From positions 145,577,485 to 145,641,484 of the forward strand of contig CM041779.1 in NCBI GenBank assembly GCA_023374045.1: a stretch of 64,000 nt of DNA. Reading direction: 5' to 3'. Below, piece by piece: positions 44,870 through 55,831 of this stretch. A program made the position numbers and the translations under genes. The notes beneath the pieces are model-generated. The model was not told the origin of the DNA, searched no databases, and saw only the letters and a program-made list of their open reading frames with translations. This DNA is from Limonium bicolor. Lineage: Eukaryota; Streptophyta; Magnoliopsida; Caryophyllales; Plumbaginaceae. Positions within the stretch are counted from its first letter, which is position 1; every line of letters starts with the position of its first letter.

Positions 44870-47582
44870 TGTTATACCCCAGATTTTTTTTATTTCCTTT
44901 CTGATTCGCAAAGGGAGTTTGTGCTATTTTGTAATCTTATATTAGATTGTCTATGACATTCTTCTAATGTTAATATGTTAGCTTGAGGAAGGAGGGTTAC
45001 AATTGTCTTCTTCCTTGTTGTTATTTATTAATTCCATAAGAGAGATATTTATTAAACTATTTTATTCCCTCTCTCTCTTATTCTAATTCACGTTCAATTA
45101 TTCCCCTTCCTTCATCTCTCTCATTGACGGTTCTCTCGACGTTCTCTACACGTTCAAGTTCTCCTCCCTTTGCTCATTCTCTTCTTTGATTTACTCTCAA
45201 TTATTAATCGCTAGAGATCCGCCAGAGGAATTCTGTTCGTCTGTCAATCGTCTGTCAGGTTTGGTTTGTAAGTTTCGGTTCTATTCTCCATTAAGTTTTC
45301 CCCTATTTCTCTTCTGATTTTAACTCTAGAATTCTGAATTGTTCGGTCTGAGGGTTCGTTGTTGCAAGTGGAGATTCGAGGAGGGCGTTTCATAGAGTCC
45401 GCAGAGATAGCATTGCTACGGATGTGAGGTAGGTGGTAGATGGATTCAGTTGTGTGCGTTCACCCACGGGGGTTTTGGTTCCGTTGTTTTCCGTATATGT
45501 TTGTATGGTTTCTGATTTGGGTAACTTTGTGTGTGTTCCGGATTTGCGTTTTGATGCGTTACAACCCCGTGGGAATCGTTTGTGTTTTGCGTATTTTGTT
45601 ATGTAAGTATACTTTGAAAATGGTGAATCTACCTCTATGGTTCCCTTCTGTTTTGTGAACTCTGTGTGCTTCTGATTTGAGAGTTCGGATTGTTTAAATG
45701 CCCTATGTTTGGTGATCGATCTCTGTCTGATTTGTCTTGGTTTTGACCTTTTAAAACTGCCATGGTTATGGTTTAAAGGCTTTGGTTTCGCACTGCATTT
45801 TTGACATTGTTTTGAGGACTCTGTTCGCATCTGATTTCGTTCTGGAAATTTAACTTTTCGGCGCGTCCGAACTTCCGTCCGAACTTGGAAGTTCGGACAC
45901 GCTCTGTTGCGTCTGGATTTTTCTGAGAGTTTCACTATGTCCGAACTTCCGTCTGAACTTGGAAGTTCGGACACACCCCGTTTTGCGCCCTCTGATTTTC
46001 TCTTCGACATGTGTCCGAACTTTGAAGCTCGGACACATGTTCGGACTTCCCACGAGTTGTTTTCCGAGGGGCGTCCGAACATCCGTCCGAACTTGGATGT
46101 TCGGACACCTTGAAATTTTCTGCGGATTTGAGTTCGACTTGCGTCCGAACTTCGACGTCTGGACACAAGTTCGGACAGCCCTCTGATTTGACCATAACTT
46201 GTTCGTTTGAGCTCTGTTTTGAGTGCCGTTTGCGGCGTTGGTTTCCTCCTTCTGAGTACTATCTGTTCTCATGTGTTTAAGTGTTTTCTGATTTGGAGGT
46301 CTCCGTTAATATTTTGAACTCTGTTTTGCTCTGAAAATGTGATTCAACCTCTGACTTCAGTTTGCTTTCGAATTTACTAGTCGGGTTACGACTTCTGTCT
46401 TGCTAAGGCTTTCCGTTGGTAAGCTTCTGCTCTGATTTCGTTAAGCTTCTGCTTTCTGTTATGATCTGGCAGGACTTCTGTCCTGTTCTGTATAAAGCTT
46501 TGGTCTGTTCTGAAAGCTTCTGTTTTGGGACCTAGTCTTCTCTGTGTCTGAACCTTTGGATGGCTGGTCTCGCTGTCTCGTAGCACGCTATGTAGGATAT
46601 CCTTCTGCTTCACGGGTGATGTTCCCCGTTCTGTTCACAGGTGTTCCACCTGTTCTGTTTATGAGTGAGGTTTCCTCGTTCTGTTCACGGGTTTTTTACC
46701 CGTTCTGTCTGTATGCTTTGAATGCTAGTGTCCCACTTCTGTTTGGATTCCGTTCTGCTGTTTTGACAGACTGTTGTGTGCTTTCTATCCTTTGGATACC
46801 TCTGTTTGTTTGTACTGCTGCCGCCTGCTCTGTCTGATTGCAAACTCTGATAGGCTGTTGTGTGCTTCCTGTCTGTTGAGGATTTCTGATTTTGTAAGTG
46901 CTCTACTTCGTCTGCTCTATCTGTATTTGATTTGAGACGGTCTGCTGTGTGCTTACTGTCTTCTGCTAAGTTCTGGATTTTGCTACGCTTCTGATTTTGC
47001 TAAGCTTCTGATTGTGTTTAAGCTTTTTGAGTTTGTTAAGCTTCTGATTTCGTCAAGCTTTCAGCTTCAGTTTACCTTATGCTATTAAGTGTATGTTTTG
47101 ACCACCGCTTAGCTCCTTGTGTTTTAGACTTCAGTCTATTTGAAAGACTTCCGCTTTACCTCTGATTTTGCTATGGCTAAGCGCTTTCGTATATATATAT
47201 ATGTATGTTCAGTATTTGTTTTGAGCATGCTCAGCTGATGAAGTTTATCACCTGCTGAGCAATAGTTTTGCTCACCCCTATCTCCGTCTGATTTGCAGGT
47301 TTTAGTTCACGCTTGGAGATTCAGTTTCTACTTTTGTCTTGGCATTTGAGCTCTGTATTTCAGTTTGTTTGGCCATGGTGCCCAGTTGTAATTAGATTGT
47401 ACATTGTATTTCAAGTTGGCTTCCGCCTGTGTATTGTAAAGATGTGTTGTAATTGTTTATTTGATCAATATATGAGTTTCAGTTCTGTTTTGGGGTTTTG
47501 ATAGTGTATCCTTGCGTGTCTTAGGTAATAAGTGCGCGGTGTGTAACGGTCTCTCAACCAGGGTGGTTTTGGGGTCGTTACA
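44870..47582 (+). repeat. Element E LTR 2 (middle, 2,713 bp)
   Basis: It starts TGTTATACCCC after a polypurine tract and ends ...GGTCGTTACA before a primer site, so it serves as 3' LTR of the left unit and 5' LTR of the right unit. It is nearly the same sequence as LTRs 1 and 3. Confidence 0.93.
45865..46176 (+). repeat. GC-rich inverted-repeat array, E LTR 2
   Basis: Same five units as in LTR 1, with a few single-base differences, such as GTCTGAACTT in one inner arm and GTCTGGAC in the last unit. Confidence 0.92.
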
Positions 47583-48874
47583 TTTAGTGGTATCAGAGCT
47601 CGGTTTAGCTTTCGTTGGGATTTGTTGGGTGTCTGCATGTCTATGCTTCCATGTCATTGCTTGTGATGTGCTATGTGTTTTCTGCTGCGTGAATTGTCTG
47701 CTGTCTACTACTTGATTTGATTGATGCCTGGAGTCCGTAGAGTGTGTCTGCTCTGTGGTTGTCCACTATCAGAGTAGCGCAACAGAAGTGTATTGTCTGT
47801 TTGTGTGTTTGCTGTGTTCGGGTCTGAGTCTGGATCTGAGGGAGTCGGGTCCTTTGGGAAAGGATGACCGAATGTGAGTTCTGGTTTGCCAGTGATGTGT
47901 GCTTCAGTTGTGGGCTTGGGTTATGTGCTTGGATTGTATGTTCTGTGTTGTGTTCCGGTGGGAGTTCATGAGTATGTTGGTCCTTTAGGTAAGGACACCT
48001 CTGAGAGTTCTTGTGCCTTTTGGCTGAGTGTTAGTAATCTTCTGTTTCACCTCTTCAATCAGTGAGTCATCTAACAAGTTATGAGTGTTAACTCTGTGAG
48101 GTGTGCACTTCTGAGATGTGTAAGCATTTCCTTCTGTGCTTTTAGGCCGAATCCCCAAAAATATCTGCTATGTGCTAGATTTGTGAGGTGCAAGCTTATA
48201 AGATATGTGAGTGTTGTTCCTATTCCTTCAAGCTTAGCGTTTGTAATATTTTGCTTTGCTCATTACTTTAGTGAATCAGCTATTGAGGTTCGTGTGTTAG
48301 CTCGTATAAGTAGAGCTTCTGAGATATGTTAGTGTTCTTTATATGTCTTTGTGCTAAGCCTTTAGTGATCATCTGTTGTATCTTTCTGTCAGCGCGTCAG
48401 TCAGTGTATTCGCGTGTGAGCTTGTGAGTGTGCTTGGTCCTTAAGTTAGGACGACTTCTGAGAGTTCCTGTGTGTTTGGGATGAGAGTTACTGATCGTCT
48501 GTTTCGCCTCCTCTGTCAGGAAGTCAACCAGTAAACTTGAGTGTTAGCTCTTCGAGGTTAGAGCTTCTGAAATGAGTGAGTGTTCTTTCTGTGCCTTTGT
48601 GATGAGCCTATAGTGATCATCTGCTTTGTTCCCTCTATCAGCGAATAAGCCAGTGTATTCTAAGTGTTAGCTTTGTGAGTGTTCCCTTCTGTGCCTTAGA
48701 GCTATATGTTAGTAATTTTCTGTTCATGCTTCTGTCAATCAATCAAACAGTGGGTTCTGTTCTGAGTGTTAGTTCCCTGTGAGTTTTGGAGTATTCTGGC
48801 ATTGGAAGTGCATTTATTCACATTCTGGGTTTCGTCAAATTTCGAGGACGAAATTCTTTTTAAGGGGGGTATAT
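47583..48874 (+). other. Element E internal region 2 (non-coding)
   Basis: Near copy of internal region 1. The primer site is at 47588-47599 and the polypurine tract ends just before 48875, preceded by AAATTTCG-AGGA-CGAAATTC. No coding motif was found. Confidence 0.85.
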
Positions 48875-51570
48875 TGTTATGCCCCAGATTTTTTTTATTT
48901 CCTTCTGATTCGCAAAGGGAGTTTGTGCTATTTTGTAATCTTATATTAGATTGTCTATGACATTCTTCTAATGTTAATATGTTAGCTTGGGAAGGAGGGT
49001 TACAATTGTCTTCTTCCTTGTTGTTATTTATTAATTCCATAAGAGAGATTTATTAAACTATTTTATTCTCTCTCTCTCTCTTATTCTAATTCACGTTCAA
49101 TTATTCCCCTTCCTTCATCTCTCTCATTGACGGTTCTCTCGACGTTCTCTACGCGTTCAAGTTCTCCTCCCTTTGCTCATTCTCTTCTTTGATTTACTCT
49201 CAATTATTAATCGCTAGAGATCCGCCAGAGGAATTCTGTTCGTCTGTCAGGTTTGGTTTGTAAGTTTCGGTTCTATTCTCCATTAAGTTTTCCCCTCTTT
49301 CTCTTCTGATTTTAACTCTAGAATTTTGGAATTGTTCGGTCTGAGGGTTCGTTGTTGCAAGTGGAGATTCGAGGAGGGCGTTTCGTAGAGTCCGCAGAGA
49401 TAGCATTGCTACGGATGTGAGGTAGGTGGTAGATGGATTCGGTTGTGTGCGTTCACCCACGGGGGTTTTGGTTCCGTTGTTTTCCGTATATGTTTGTATG
49501 GTTTCTGATTTGGGTAACTTTGTGTGTGTTCCGGATTTGCGTTTTGATGCGTTACAACCCCGTGGGAATCGTTTGTGTTTTGCGTATTTTGTTATGTAAG
49601 TATACTTTGAAAATGGTGAATCTACCTCAATGGTTCCCTTCTGTTTTGTGAACTCTGTGCTTCTGATTTGAGAGTTCGGATTGTTTAATTACCCTATGTT
49701 TGGTGATCGATCTCTGTCTGATTTGTCTTGGTTTTGGCCTTTTAAAAATTGCTATGGTTATGGTTTAAAGGCTTTGGTTTCGTACTGCATTTTTGACATT
49801 GTTTTGAGGACTCTGTTCGCATCTGATTTCGTTCTGGAAATTGAACTTTTCGGCGCGTCCGAACTTCCGTCCGAACTTGGAAGTTCGGACACGCTCTGTT
49901 GCGTCTGGATTTTTCTGAGAGTTTCACTGTGTCCGAACTTCCGTCCGAACTTGGAAGTTCGGACACACCCCGTTTTGCGCCCTCTGATTTTCTCTTCGAC
50001 ATGTGTCCGAACTTTGAAGCTCGGACACATGTTCGGACTTCCCACGAGTTGTTTTCCGAGGGGCGTCCGAACATCCGTCCGAACTTGGATGTTCGGACAC
50101 CTTGAAATTTTCTGCGGATTTGAGTTCGACTTGCGTCCGAACTTCGACGTCCGGACACAAGTTCGGACAGCCCTCTGATTTGACCATAACTTGTTCGTTT
50201 GAGCTTTGTTTTGAGTGCCGTTTGCGGTGTTGGTTTCCTCCTTCTGAGTACTGTCTGTTCTCAGGTGTTTTAGCATGTGTTTAAGTGTTTTCTGATTTGG
50301 TGGTCTCCGTTAATCTTTTGAACTCTGTTTTGCTCTGAAAATGTGATTCAACCTCTGACTTCAGTTTGCTTTCGTATTTACTAGTCGGGTTACAACTTCT
50401 GTCTTGCTAAGCTTTCCGTTGGTAAGCTTCTGCTCTGATTTCGTTAAGCTTCTGCTTTCTGTTATGATCTGACAGGACTTCTGTCCTGTTCTGTATAAAG
50501 CTTTGGTCTGTTCTGAAAGCTTCTGTTTTGGGACCTAGTCTTCTTTATGTCTGAACCTTTGGATGGCTGGTCTCGCTGTCTCGTAGCACGCTATGTAGGA
50601 TATCCTTCTGCTTCACGGGTGATGTTCCCCGTTCTGTTCACAGGTGTTCCACCTGTTCTGTTTACGAGTGAGGTTTCCTCGTTCTGTTCACGGGTTGTTT
50701 ACCCGTTCTATCTGTATGCATTGAATGCTAGTGTCCCACTTCTGTTTGGATTCCGTTCTGCTGTTTTGACAGACTGCTGTGTGCTTTCTGTCCTTTGGAT
50801 ACCTCTGTTTGTTTGTACTGCTGCCGCCTACTCTGTCTGATTGCAAACTCAGATAGGCTGCTGTGTGCTTCCTGTCTGTTGAGGATTTCTAATTTTGTAA
50901 GTGCTCTACTTCGTCTGCTCTATCTGTATTTGATTTGAGACGGTCTGCTGTGTGCTTACTGTCTTCTGCTAAGTTCTGGATTTTGCTAAGCTTCTGATTG
51001 TGTTTAAGCTTTTTGAGTTTGTTAAGCTTCTGATTTCGTCAAGCTTTCATCTTCAGTTTACCTTATGCTATTGTATGTTTTGACCACCGCTTGGCTCCTT
51101 GTGTTTTAGACTTCTGTCTATTTGAAAGACTTCCGCTTTACCTCTGATTTTGCTATGGCTAAGCGCTTTCATATATATATATATATATATGTATGTTCAG
51201 TATTTGTTTTGAGCATGCTCAGCTGATGAAGTTTATCACCTGCTGAGCAATAGTTTTGCTCACCCCTATCTCCGTCTGATTTGCAGGTTTTAGTTCACGC
51301 TTGGAGATTCATTTTCTACTTTTGTCTTGGCTTTTGAGCTCTGTATTTCAGTTTGTTTGGCCATGGTGCCCAGTTGTAATTAGATTGTACATTGTATTTC
51401 AGGTTGGCTTCCGCCTGTGTATTGTAAAGATGTGTTGTAATTGTTTATTTGATCAATATATGAGTTTCAGTTCTGTTTTGGGGTTTCGATAGTGTAGCCT
51501 TGCGTGTCTTAGGTAATAAGTGCACGGCGTGTAACAGTCTCTCAACCAGGGTGGTTTTGGGGTCGTTACA
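48875..51570 (+). repeat. Element E LTR 3 (2,696 bp)
   Basis: It starts TGTTATGCCCC, ends GGTCGTTACA and is followed by the second CTCAA. It lacks a short AAGCTTCTGATT-type repeat unit present in LTRs 1 and 2 (near 50985) and has a longer TA run (about 51172-51190). Confidence 0.93.
49857..50168 (+). repeat. GC-rich inverted-repeat array, E LTR 3
   Basis: Same five units as in LTR 1; the arms are essentially unchanged. Confidence 0.92.
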
Positions 51571-51575
51571 CTCAA

Positions 51576-54500
51576 CATCAGTTTCATACCAATTTATACT
51601 CATCAAACCCTTAAACATACTCATTTCCCAAATCATTACCAATCGGGGTTCTCATTCCCCATGGGGTTTCTCTACTCCATTCACCTCAAATCTCTCACAA
51701 TCAATACTCCTTTCCACTTCAAATCTCACAAATACTCAAGTTTACACAATGAGTGGATACAAATGTTTATGTAACATAGGTACCAGTCATTCAAAACAAT
51801 TCTCTTGTGCTATGCACATTGCAGTTTACGCACCATCACGTAAAACATACATTTCGCGGTTTTCGTCCTACCCCCCTTCAAAAGGGATTACGCCCACGTA
51901 ATCCACTATGTGTCAACATTGGGCATATGTCTAAGGCGTTTAGCCATCATGGAGTGGTTCAACTTCCATGCGGTCTATTATACAATGGTCTTTGCTCAAA
52001 GGGTCTTAACCATATTGTTGGTTAGTCCCTGCACCAAGAATTCTCTTCGGAGTTTATTTAACTCTTAACCGGGTTCGGTTCTAGCCTAAAGGCTTCAAGG
52101 CATTGATAATTATCCATTCATTCATTAGGTGTATTAAACCTTAGAATTTGGGCCCACTAGCTTCTGTTGCGCGACCCTGATAATTTAGGGTTTATTTGCC
52201 CTTCTCATTATCCTTTTATCCCTTCTTATCTTGGGAATAAGGTTTATCAAGTAAGTGTGGTATTCTTTTACCGTACGCGAATTCAATGAGCTTCAGATTC
52301 TCTATCCAGCTCTTTAAGAACCTATATACATACTGTTGTGTATTTTCGTGGTTATTCACTTGATTCCTCCGACTTATTGTCGGTCGAGGTTGAGCCCCTA
52401 CATAGTTGTAGTGCTTCCTCTATTACCAGTGGCTTCTGAATTATGCCCACCTACTGGTTCTTTACAAGTGTTCTTTACTTCACAAATTTTCCTCTACTCT
52501 TACCACAATTGCCATCTTCCCAACTTCCTAGCTATCCCACTCGATCATTACTGCACAAATGCCATACCAAAACACCCAGTCCTACAGAGTGCAAAAGCGT
52601 AAACACTTGGCAGTAAATCTCTTATGAGATTATCAATATGAATGAATATTACTTCTTTGCTACTACGGTCTGTCCACCATCTTTATTCATCGACTCCATA
52701 GCATTGTGTGATTATTCACATATCTTGGTCGCTTACTGCGCACCCTGTTCGTATTTATTTATGATTTGGTTTTTATGGCATCCGCTACATTATTAGCTTC
52801 CGCCCATGTATCTTTACCTTATACAATGGTTTTCTGTTTACTTGGTTGATTGTAGAATATGTTATTCTTTATATCCCTAAGCTCCTTGAGCGTTATTGAT
52901 TTCCCACTTCACCTTCCATATACGGTATCTCTTCTTAACCGATTACTCTTCGGTTCCAACAATTGCTATAATAGCTTATTTCCACATTGCTTGGTTATTC
53001 TTGTATGCTCAAGCTTTACTACCTTAGTAGTTCTGAAAGGGATATATTTTCAGACGTTTATTGAAGGTATTCTCTTCTTTGGGATCTGTATGTTCACCGT
53101 TGTTGCGGTACCACCTTAACGAGGGGTATCCTTGCTCGATAGTTATTAAACTATTCGCCGGTGACATTCTTGGTAACTCTCCTTATGATTCATAATGGTT
53201 TTGCAACTGTTGAATTTGTATTGTAATGGGTTCCTGGCTTACTAGCCACATTGCCTAGAGCTTGCTCATCTTAGGCTGATCACAAGTATTGCTTTACTCC
53301 GTATGCCGACAAATGGCTTGGAGGTACTACCGGGCTCCATGGTAAGGTTATCGCATCACGCTTCCATTTATTGGAGACCCTTCTAGTATTTCGGTGTTGA
53401 TCGGTACCATTTATTAATTCAGGGTATCCCCTGGTAAATGGGATCCCTTCGCTGTTCTAACCGAGTGTTCATTATAGCTCTGGTGCTCTTATTACGACAC
53501 TTTGTTCAACTATGTTGACTTTGATACCCCTTATGGATTGCTACTGGGTGTTGTTGATTACGCCGTTACATCCGGCTAGCATTTGAGTGTGCTTTGTCTT
53601 CTCCGCATTGCGGTTATGGATTATAAGTTGTCCCGTTTAGGGTTGCAACGTCTCCCGTTCTTAGGGTAGACTATAGGTATTTCTCTTATGGTTTTAACCA
53701 GTTTGGTATATCCTTCGGTGGTGAACAGTATCCTCCGGTACCTTAGATGATCACTCTGGGTATTTTATTCCGTTCATCGTATGTCGATGTGTTCTTATCA
53801 GGCATTTGCCTCGTTATTTTTAGACCGGGTATCCATTCCGGCTGTTTCATGCTTTTGTTTCCAGTTCTTGATACATATCCAATGTCTTTAGTCAATTACG
53901 AGTGTTTCTCGCACTTTTAACTCTCATTTATCCTCCTAAGGTGAGTTCTTGACTCCTTTAGCTTGTAAACTCGTCTGGGTTCCTTCGATTATTCTAGGTA
54001 TCCGAATGTTCGGTTTGAATTTACTTATGGTCCGTAGAACGGAGTTGACTACTTCCCGTGTTTCGTACACTACATGTATACATACGTGGGGTACCATATT
54101 GGTATGTCACCACTTACCTGACTAACTAACAAAAGGGTCTGTCAAGCCCGCAAGCTCCTTCGGAGTGCGGTCGTCCCACATTTCGTAGTTGGGTACACTC
54201 GTAGTGTTCGTCACACGCCTAAGTGAAGTATTCTATTGTCAACTCCTCTTGTATCACTCTATGATACTCACCGTAATTCTTTTGGTTTGGTTTTTAAAAA
54301 TCTGAGGTTTTAAAAGAAAAGTTGTGGTCTTGAAAGAAAGGTTTTTGTCTTTGAAATAAAATCCTGGGCTTTGGAAAGAAATCTTCATGGCGTTGCCATG
54401 TTTGAGGTCTTTGACCAAGTACAGCTTCCTGCTGACTGGTATGTTTGTTAATGCCGTGGTCAAGCAGTTAGGCCTTTCCAAGGCTTTATTGTTCAAGTTC

Positions 54501-55403
54501 TTAGGTCTTGCAATCCCTCATTTGCTTCCATTGTCATGACGGTACTTTAATAAGTACTTGTTGGTTGTCCAAAGTCTCCCCATTTTCCTTATTGTTGCTG
54601 CACTTGCCCTGGGCAAGTGCGCGGGTACCTCGGTTTTTAGGTTATCATGTACCGATTACGGAATTGTTTTCATCCGTATTTGGTGGTTTTATTGGATCTT
54701 ACGTCCATTTTTTGATCTTAGTGATCAACTCCCTGAGTGGCTTCTCAGTGTTCTTGACAAAATTGCTGATAATTCGGGTGCCTCCCGATCCTTGTGGTAC
54801 TCCATGTACCTTGCTCCATAGCTCGTTCTCACACCTTTATGGTGGTTACCGGGGTTTACCTGATCCTTAGGAACTACATCGTAGTCCTGTTGGTGTATGT
54901 TTAGTTTAAGTATTTCTGCCTCTTGGCATTATAGGTTTGGAGTTTATCCGACTCCGACTACTTCCTTAGTCGGTTGTATGTTGTTAACGGTATTGTCAAC
55001 GTTTGCAGTCCGCAAACTCTCTTGTCTCGGGTCATGTTACCTTACTTTTCTGCTCATTGGGTAGCTATGCTTCCCTTCTTGTTGGCTGCGCATGGTTCTC
55101 GCGACGCAACTGCGAAGCATGTCGCTCCATGGGGCCACAAATTCCATTATCCTATATTAGGATCTTCAATCTTCTGCCGTTCAGTACTGTTATTGTCGTT
55201 GAAACGGGAACCGTCTTCAGGATTTCCAGTTCTTGGGATCTACCGTATGACTGGTTCCCTCTCCTTACAAAGTTTGTTTACAACTGCCAGATCGGGTTTT
55301 CCCGAGTATGAGAGGTCTTTCCATCTCTCTGGCGTTCTTTCCCCAACTTATAACGGGGGTTGCAGAGGGCAGGATTGGTTATGTAGGTATCCAGATCACA
55401 CTG
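51576..55403 (-). other. Element C internal region, 5' part (non-coding)
   Basis: It continues C after E is removed. It is collinear (reversed) with A about 7830-11560, including the internal polypurine module at 51867-51903 and the block matching A 7840-8000. The expected primer site and the second LTR of C are not reached: at 55404 another LTR (F) begins. Open frames at 54508-54870 and 54974-55408 are antisense and show no known domain. Confidence 0.78.
51867..51903 (-). other. Internal hairpin plus polypurine tract, element C
   Basis: The minus strand reads GATTACG-TGGG-CGTAATC, then CCTTTTGAAGGGGGGTAGG. The stem and loop are identical to those in A and B although C is diverged elsewhere. 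Confidence 0.75.
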
Positions 55404-55831
55404 TGTAATACCCCAAATTTCTAAACTGTGATTAGGGCCTTACTTAACTGTAAACCTTAGGAAACCCTAATTTCTAAAGATGGAGTAGGTTATAATTAGT
55501 TGGAGGTGCTTGGTGAACAATAGGAACCTTAGTTCCCGGGGTATCACCCGGTAAACCTTAGTTTCGCAGGATTCCTGAAATTCCCGAAAATTACTGAATT
55601 CCTTAGGAACTGAGAGTGGTTATCAACCCTAGGAAGAGTGTTAGATACTTTTGAGAGTGTTTTGAGGGAAGAAACAATCATATCTTTCTTCTTTTAATAT
55701 AAGACAATCCAGTTACATTTTTCAGTATTTAGTGGTTCTGGGCAAACGAGGCTTCGGAAGAGCTCAGAAGTGACCCGAGGAAATTCCTGAAACTTGATAA
55801 CCCACACTAGTATTAACATACCTACACATAT
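55404..55831. mobile_element. LTR fragment F (start of a chromovirus-like LTR)
   Basis: It begins TGTAATACCCCAAATTTCT, a typical Tekay-like LTR terminus, directly after C internal sequence, and is cut at 55832 by element B. It is 428 bp, non-coding, with repeated CCTTAG/CTTAGG phrases. Orientation cannot be settled because only one end is visible. Confidence 0.55.

Larger units (their letters stand above)
40868..51570 (+). mobile_element. Element E: tandem LTR retrotransposon with three LTRs and two internal regions
   Basis: It is flanked by CTCAA at 40863-40867 and 51571-51575. The layout is LTR 40868-43585, internal 43586-44869, LTR 44870-47582, internal 47583-48874, LTR 48875-51570. Each internal region has a tRNA-iMet-type primer site and a polypurine tract but only about 1.3 kb, with no gag-pol. 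One outer target duplication around the whole means a single insertion that was later duplicated by unequal recombination between LTRs, or an already tandem cDNA. The ends are Tekay-like. Open frames of 130-260 codons across 41684-42283, 45390-46272 and 49681-50276 occur on both strands because they run through the inverted-repeat arrays; they are not genes. Confidence 0.93.

Noticed and set aside
54974..55408. 144-codon antisense frame in element C with a GFPVLGIYRMTG phrase also seen in A (7939-8121)
   Set aside because: In A the frame is broken by a stop directly after the shared phrase. The similarity follows from homologous internal DNA, and no known domain is present.
55404..55831. F as the missing 5' LTR of element C
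   Set aside because: Its terminus (TGTAATACCCCAAATTT) and body do not match the C LTR at 35514-39942, and no primer site lies between, so it is a separate insertion.
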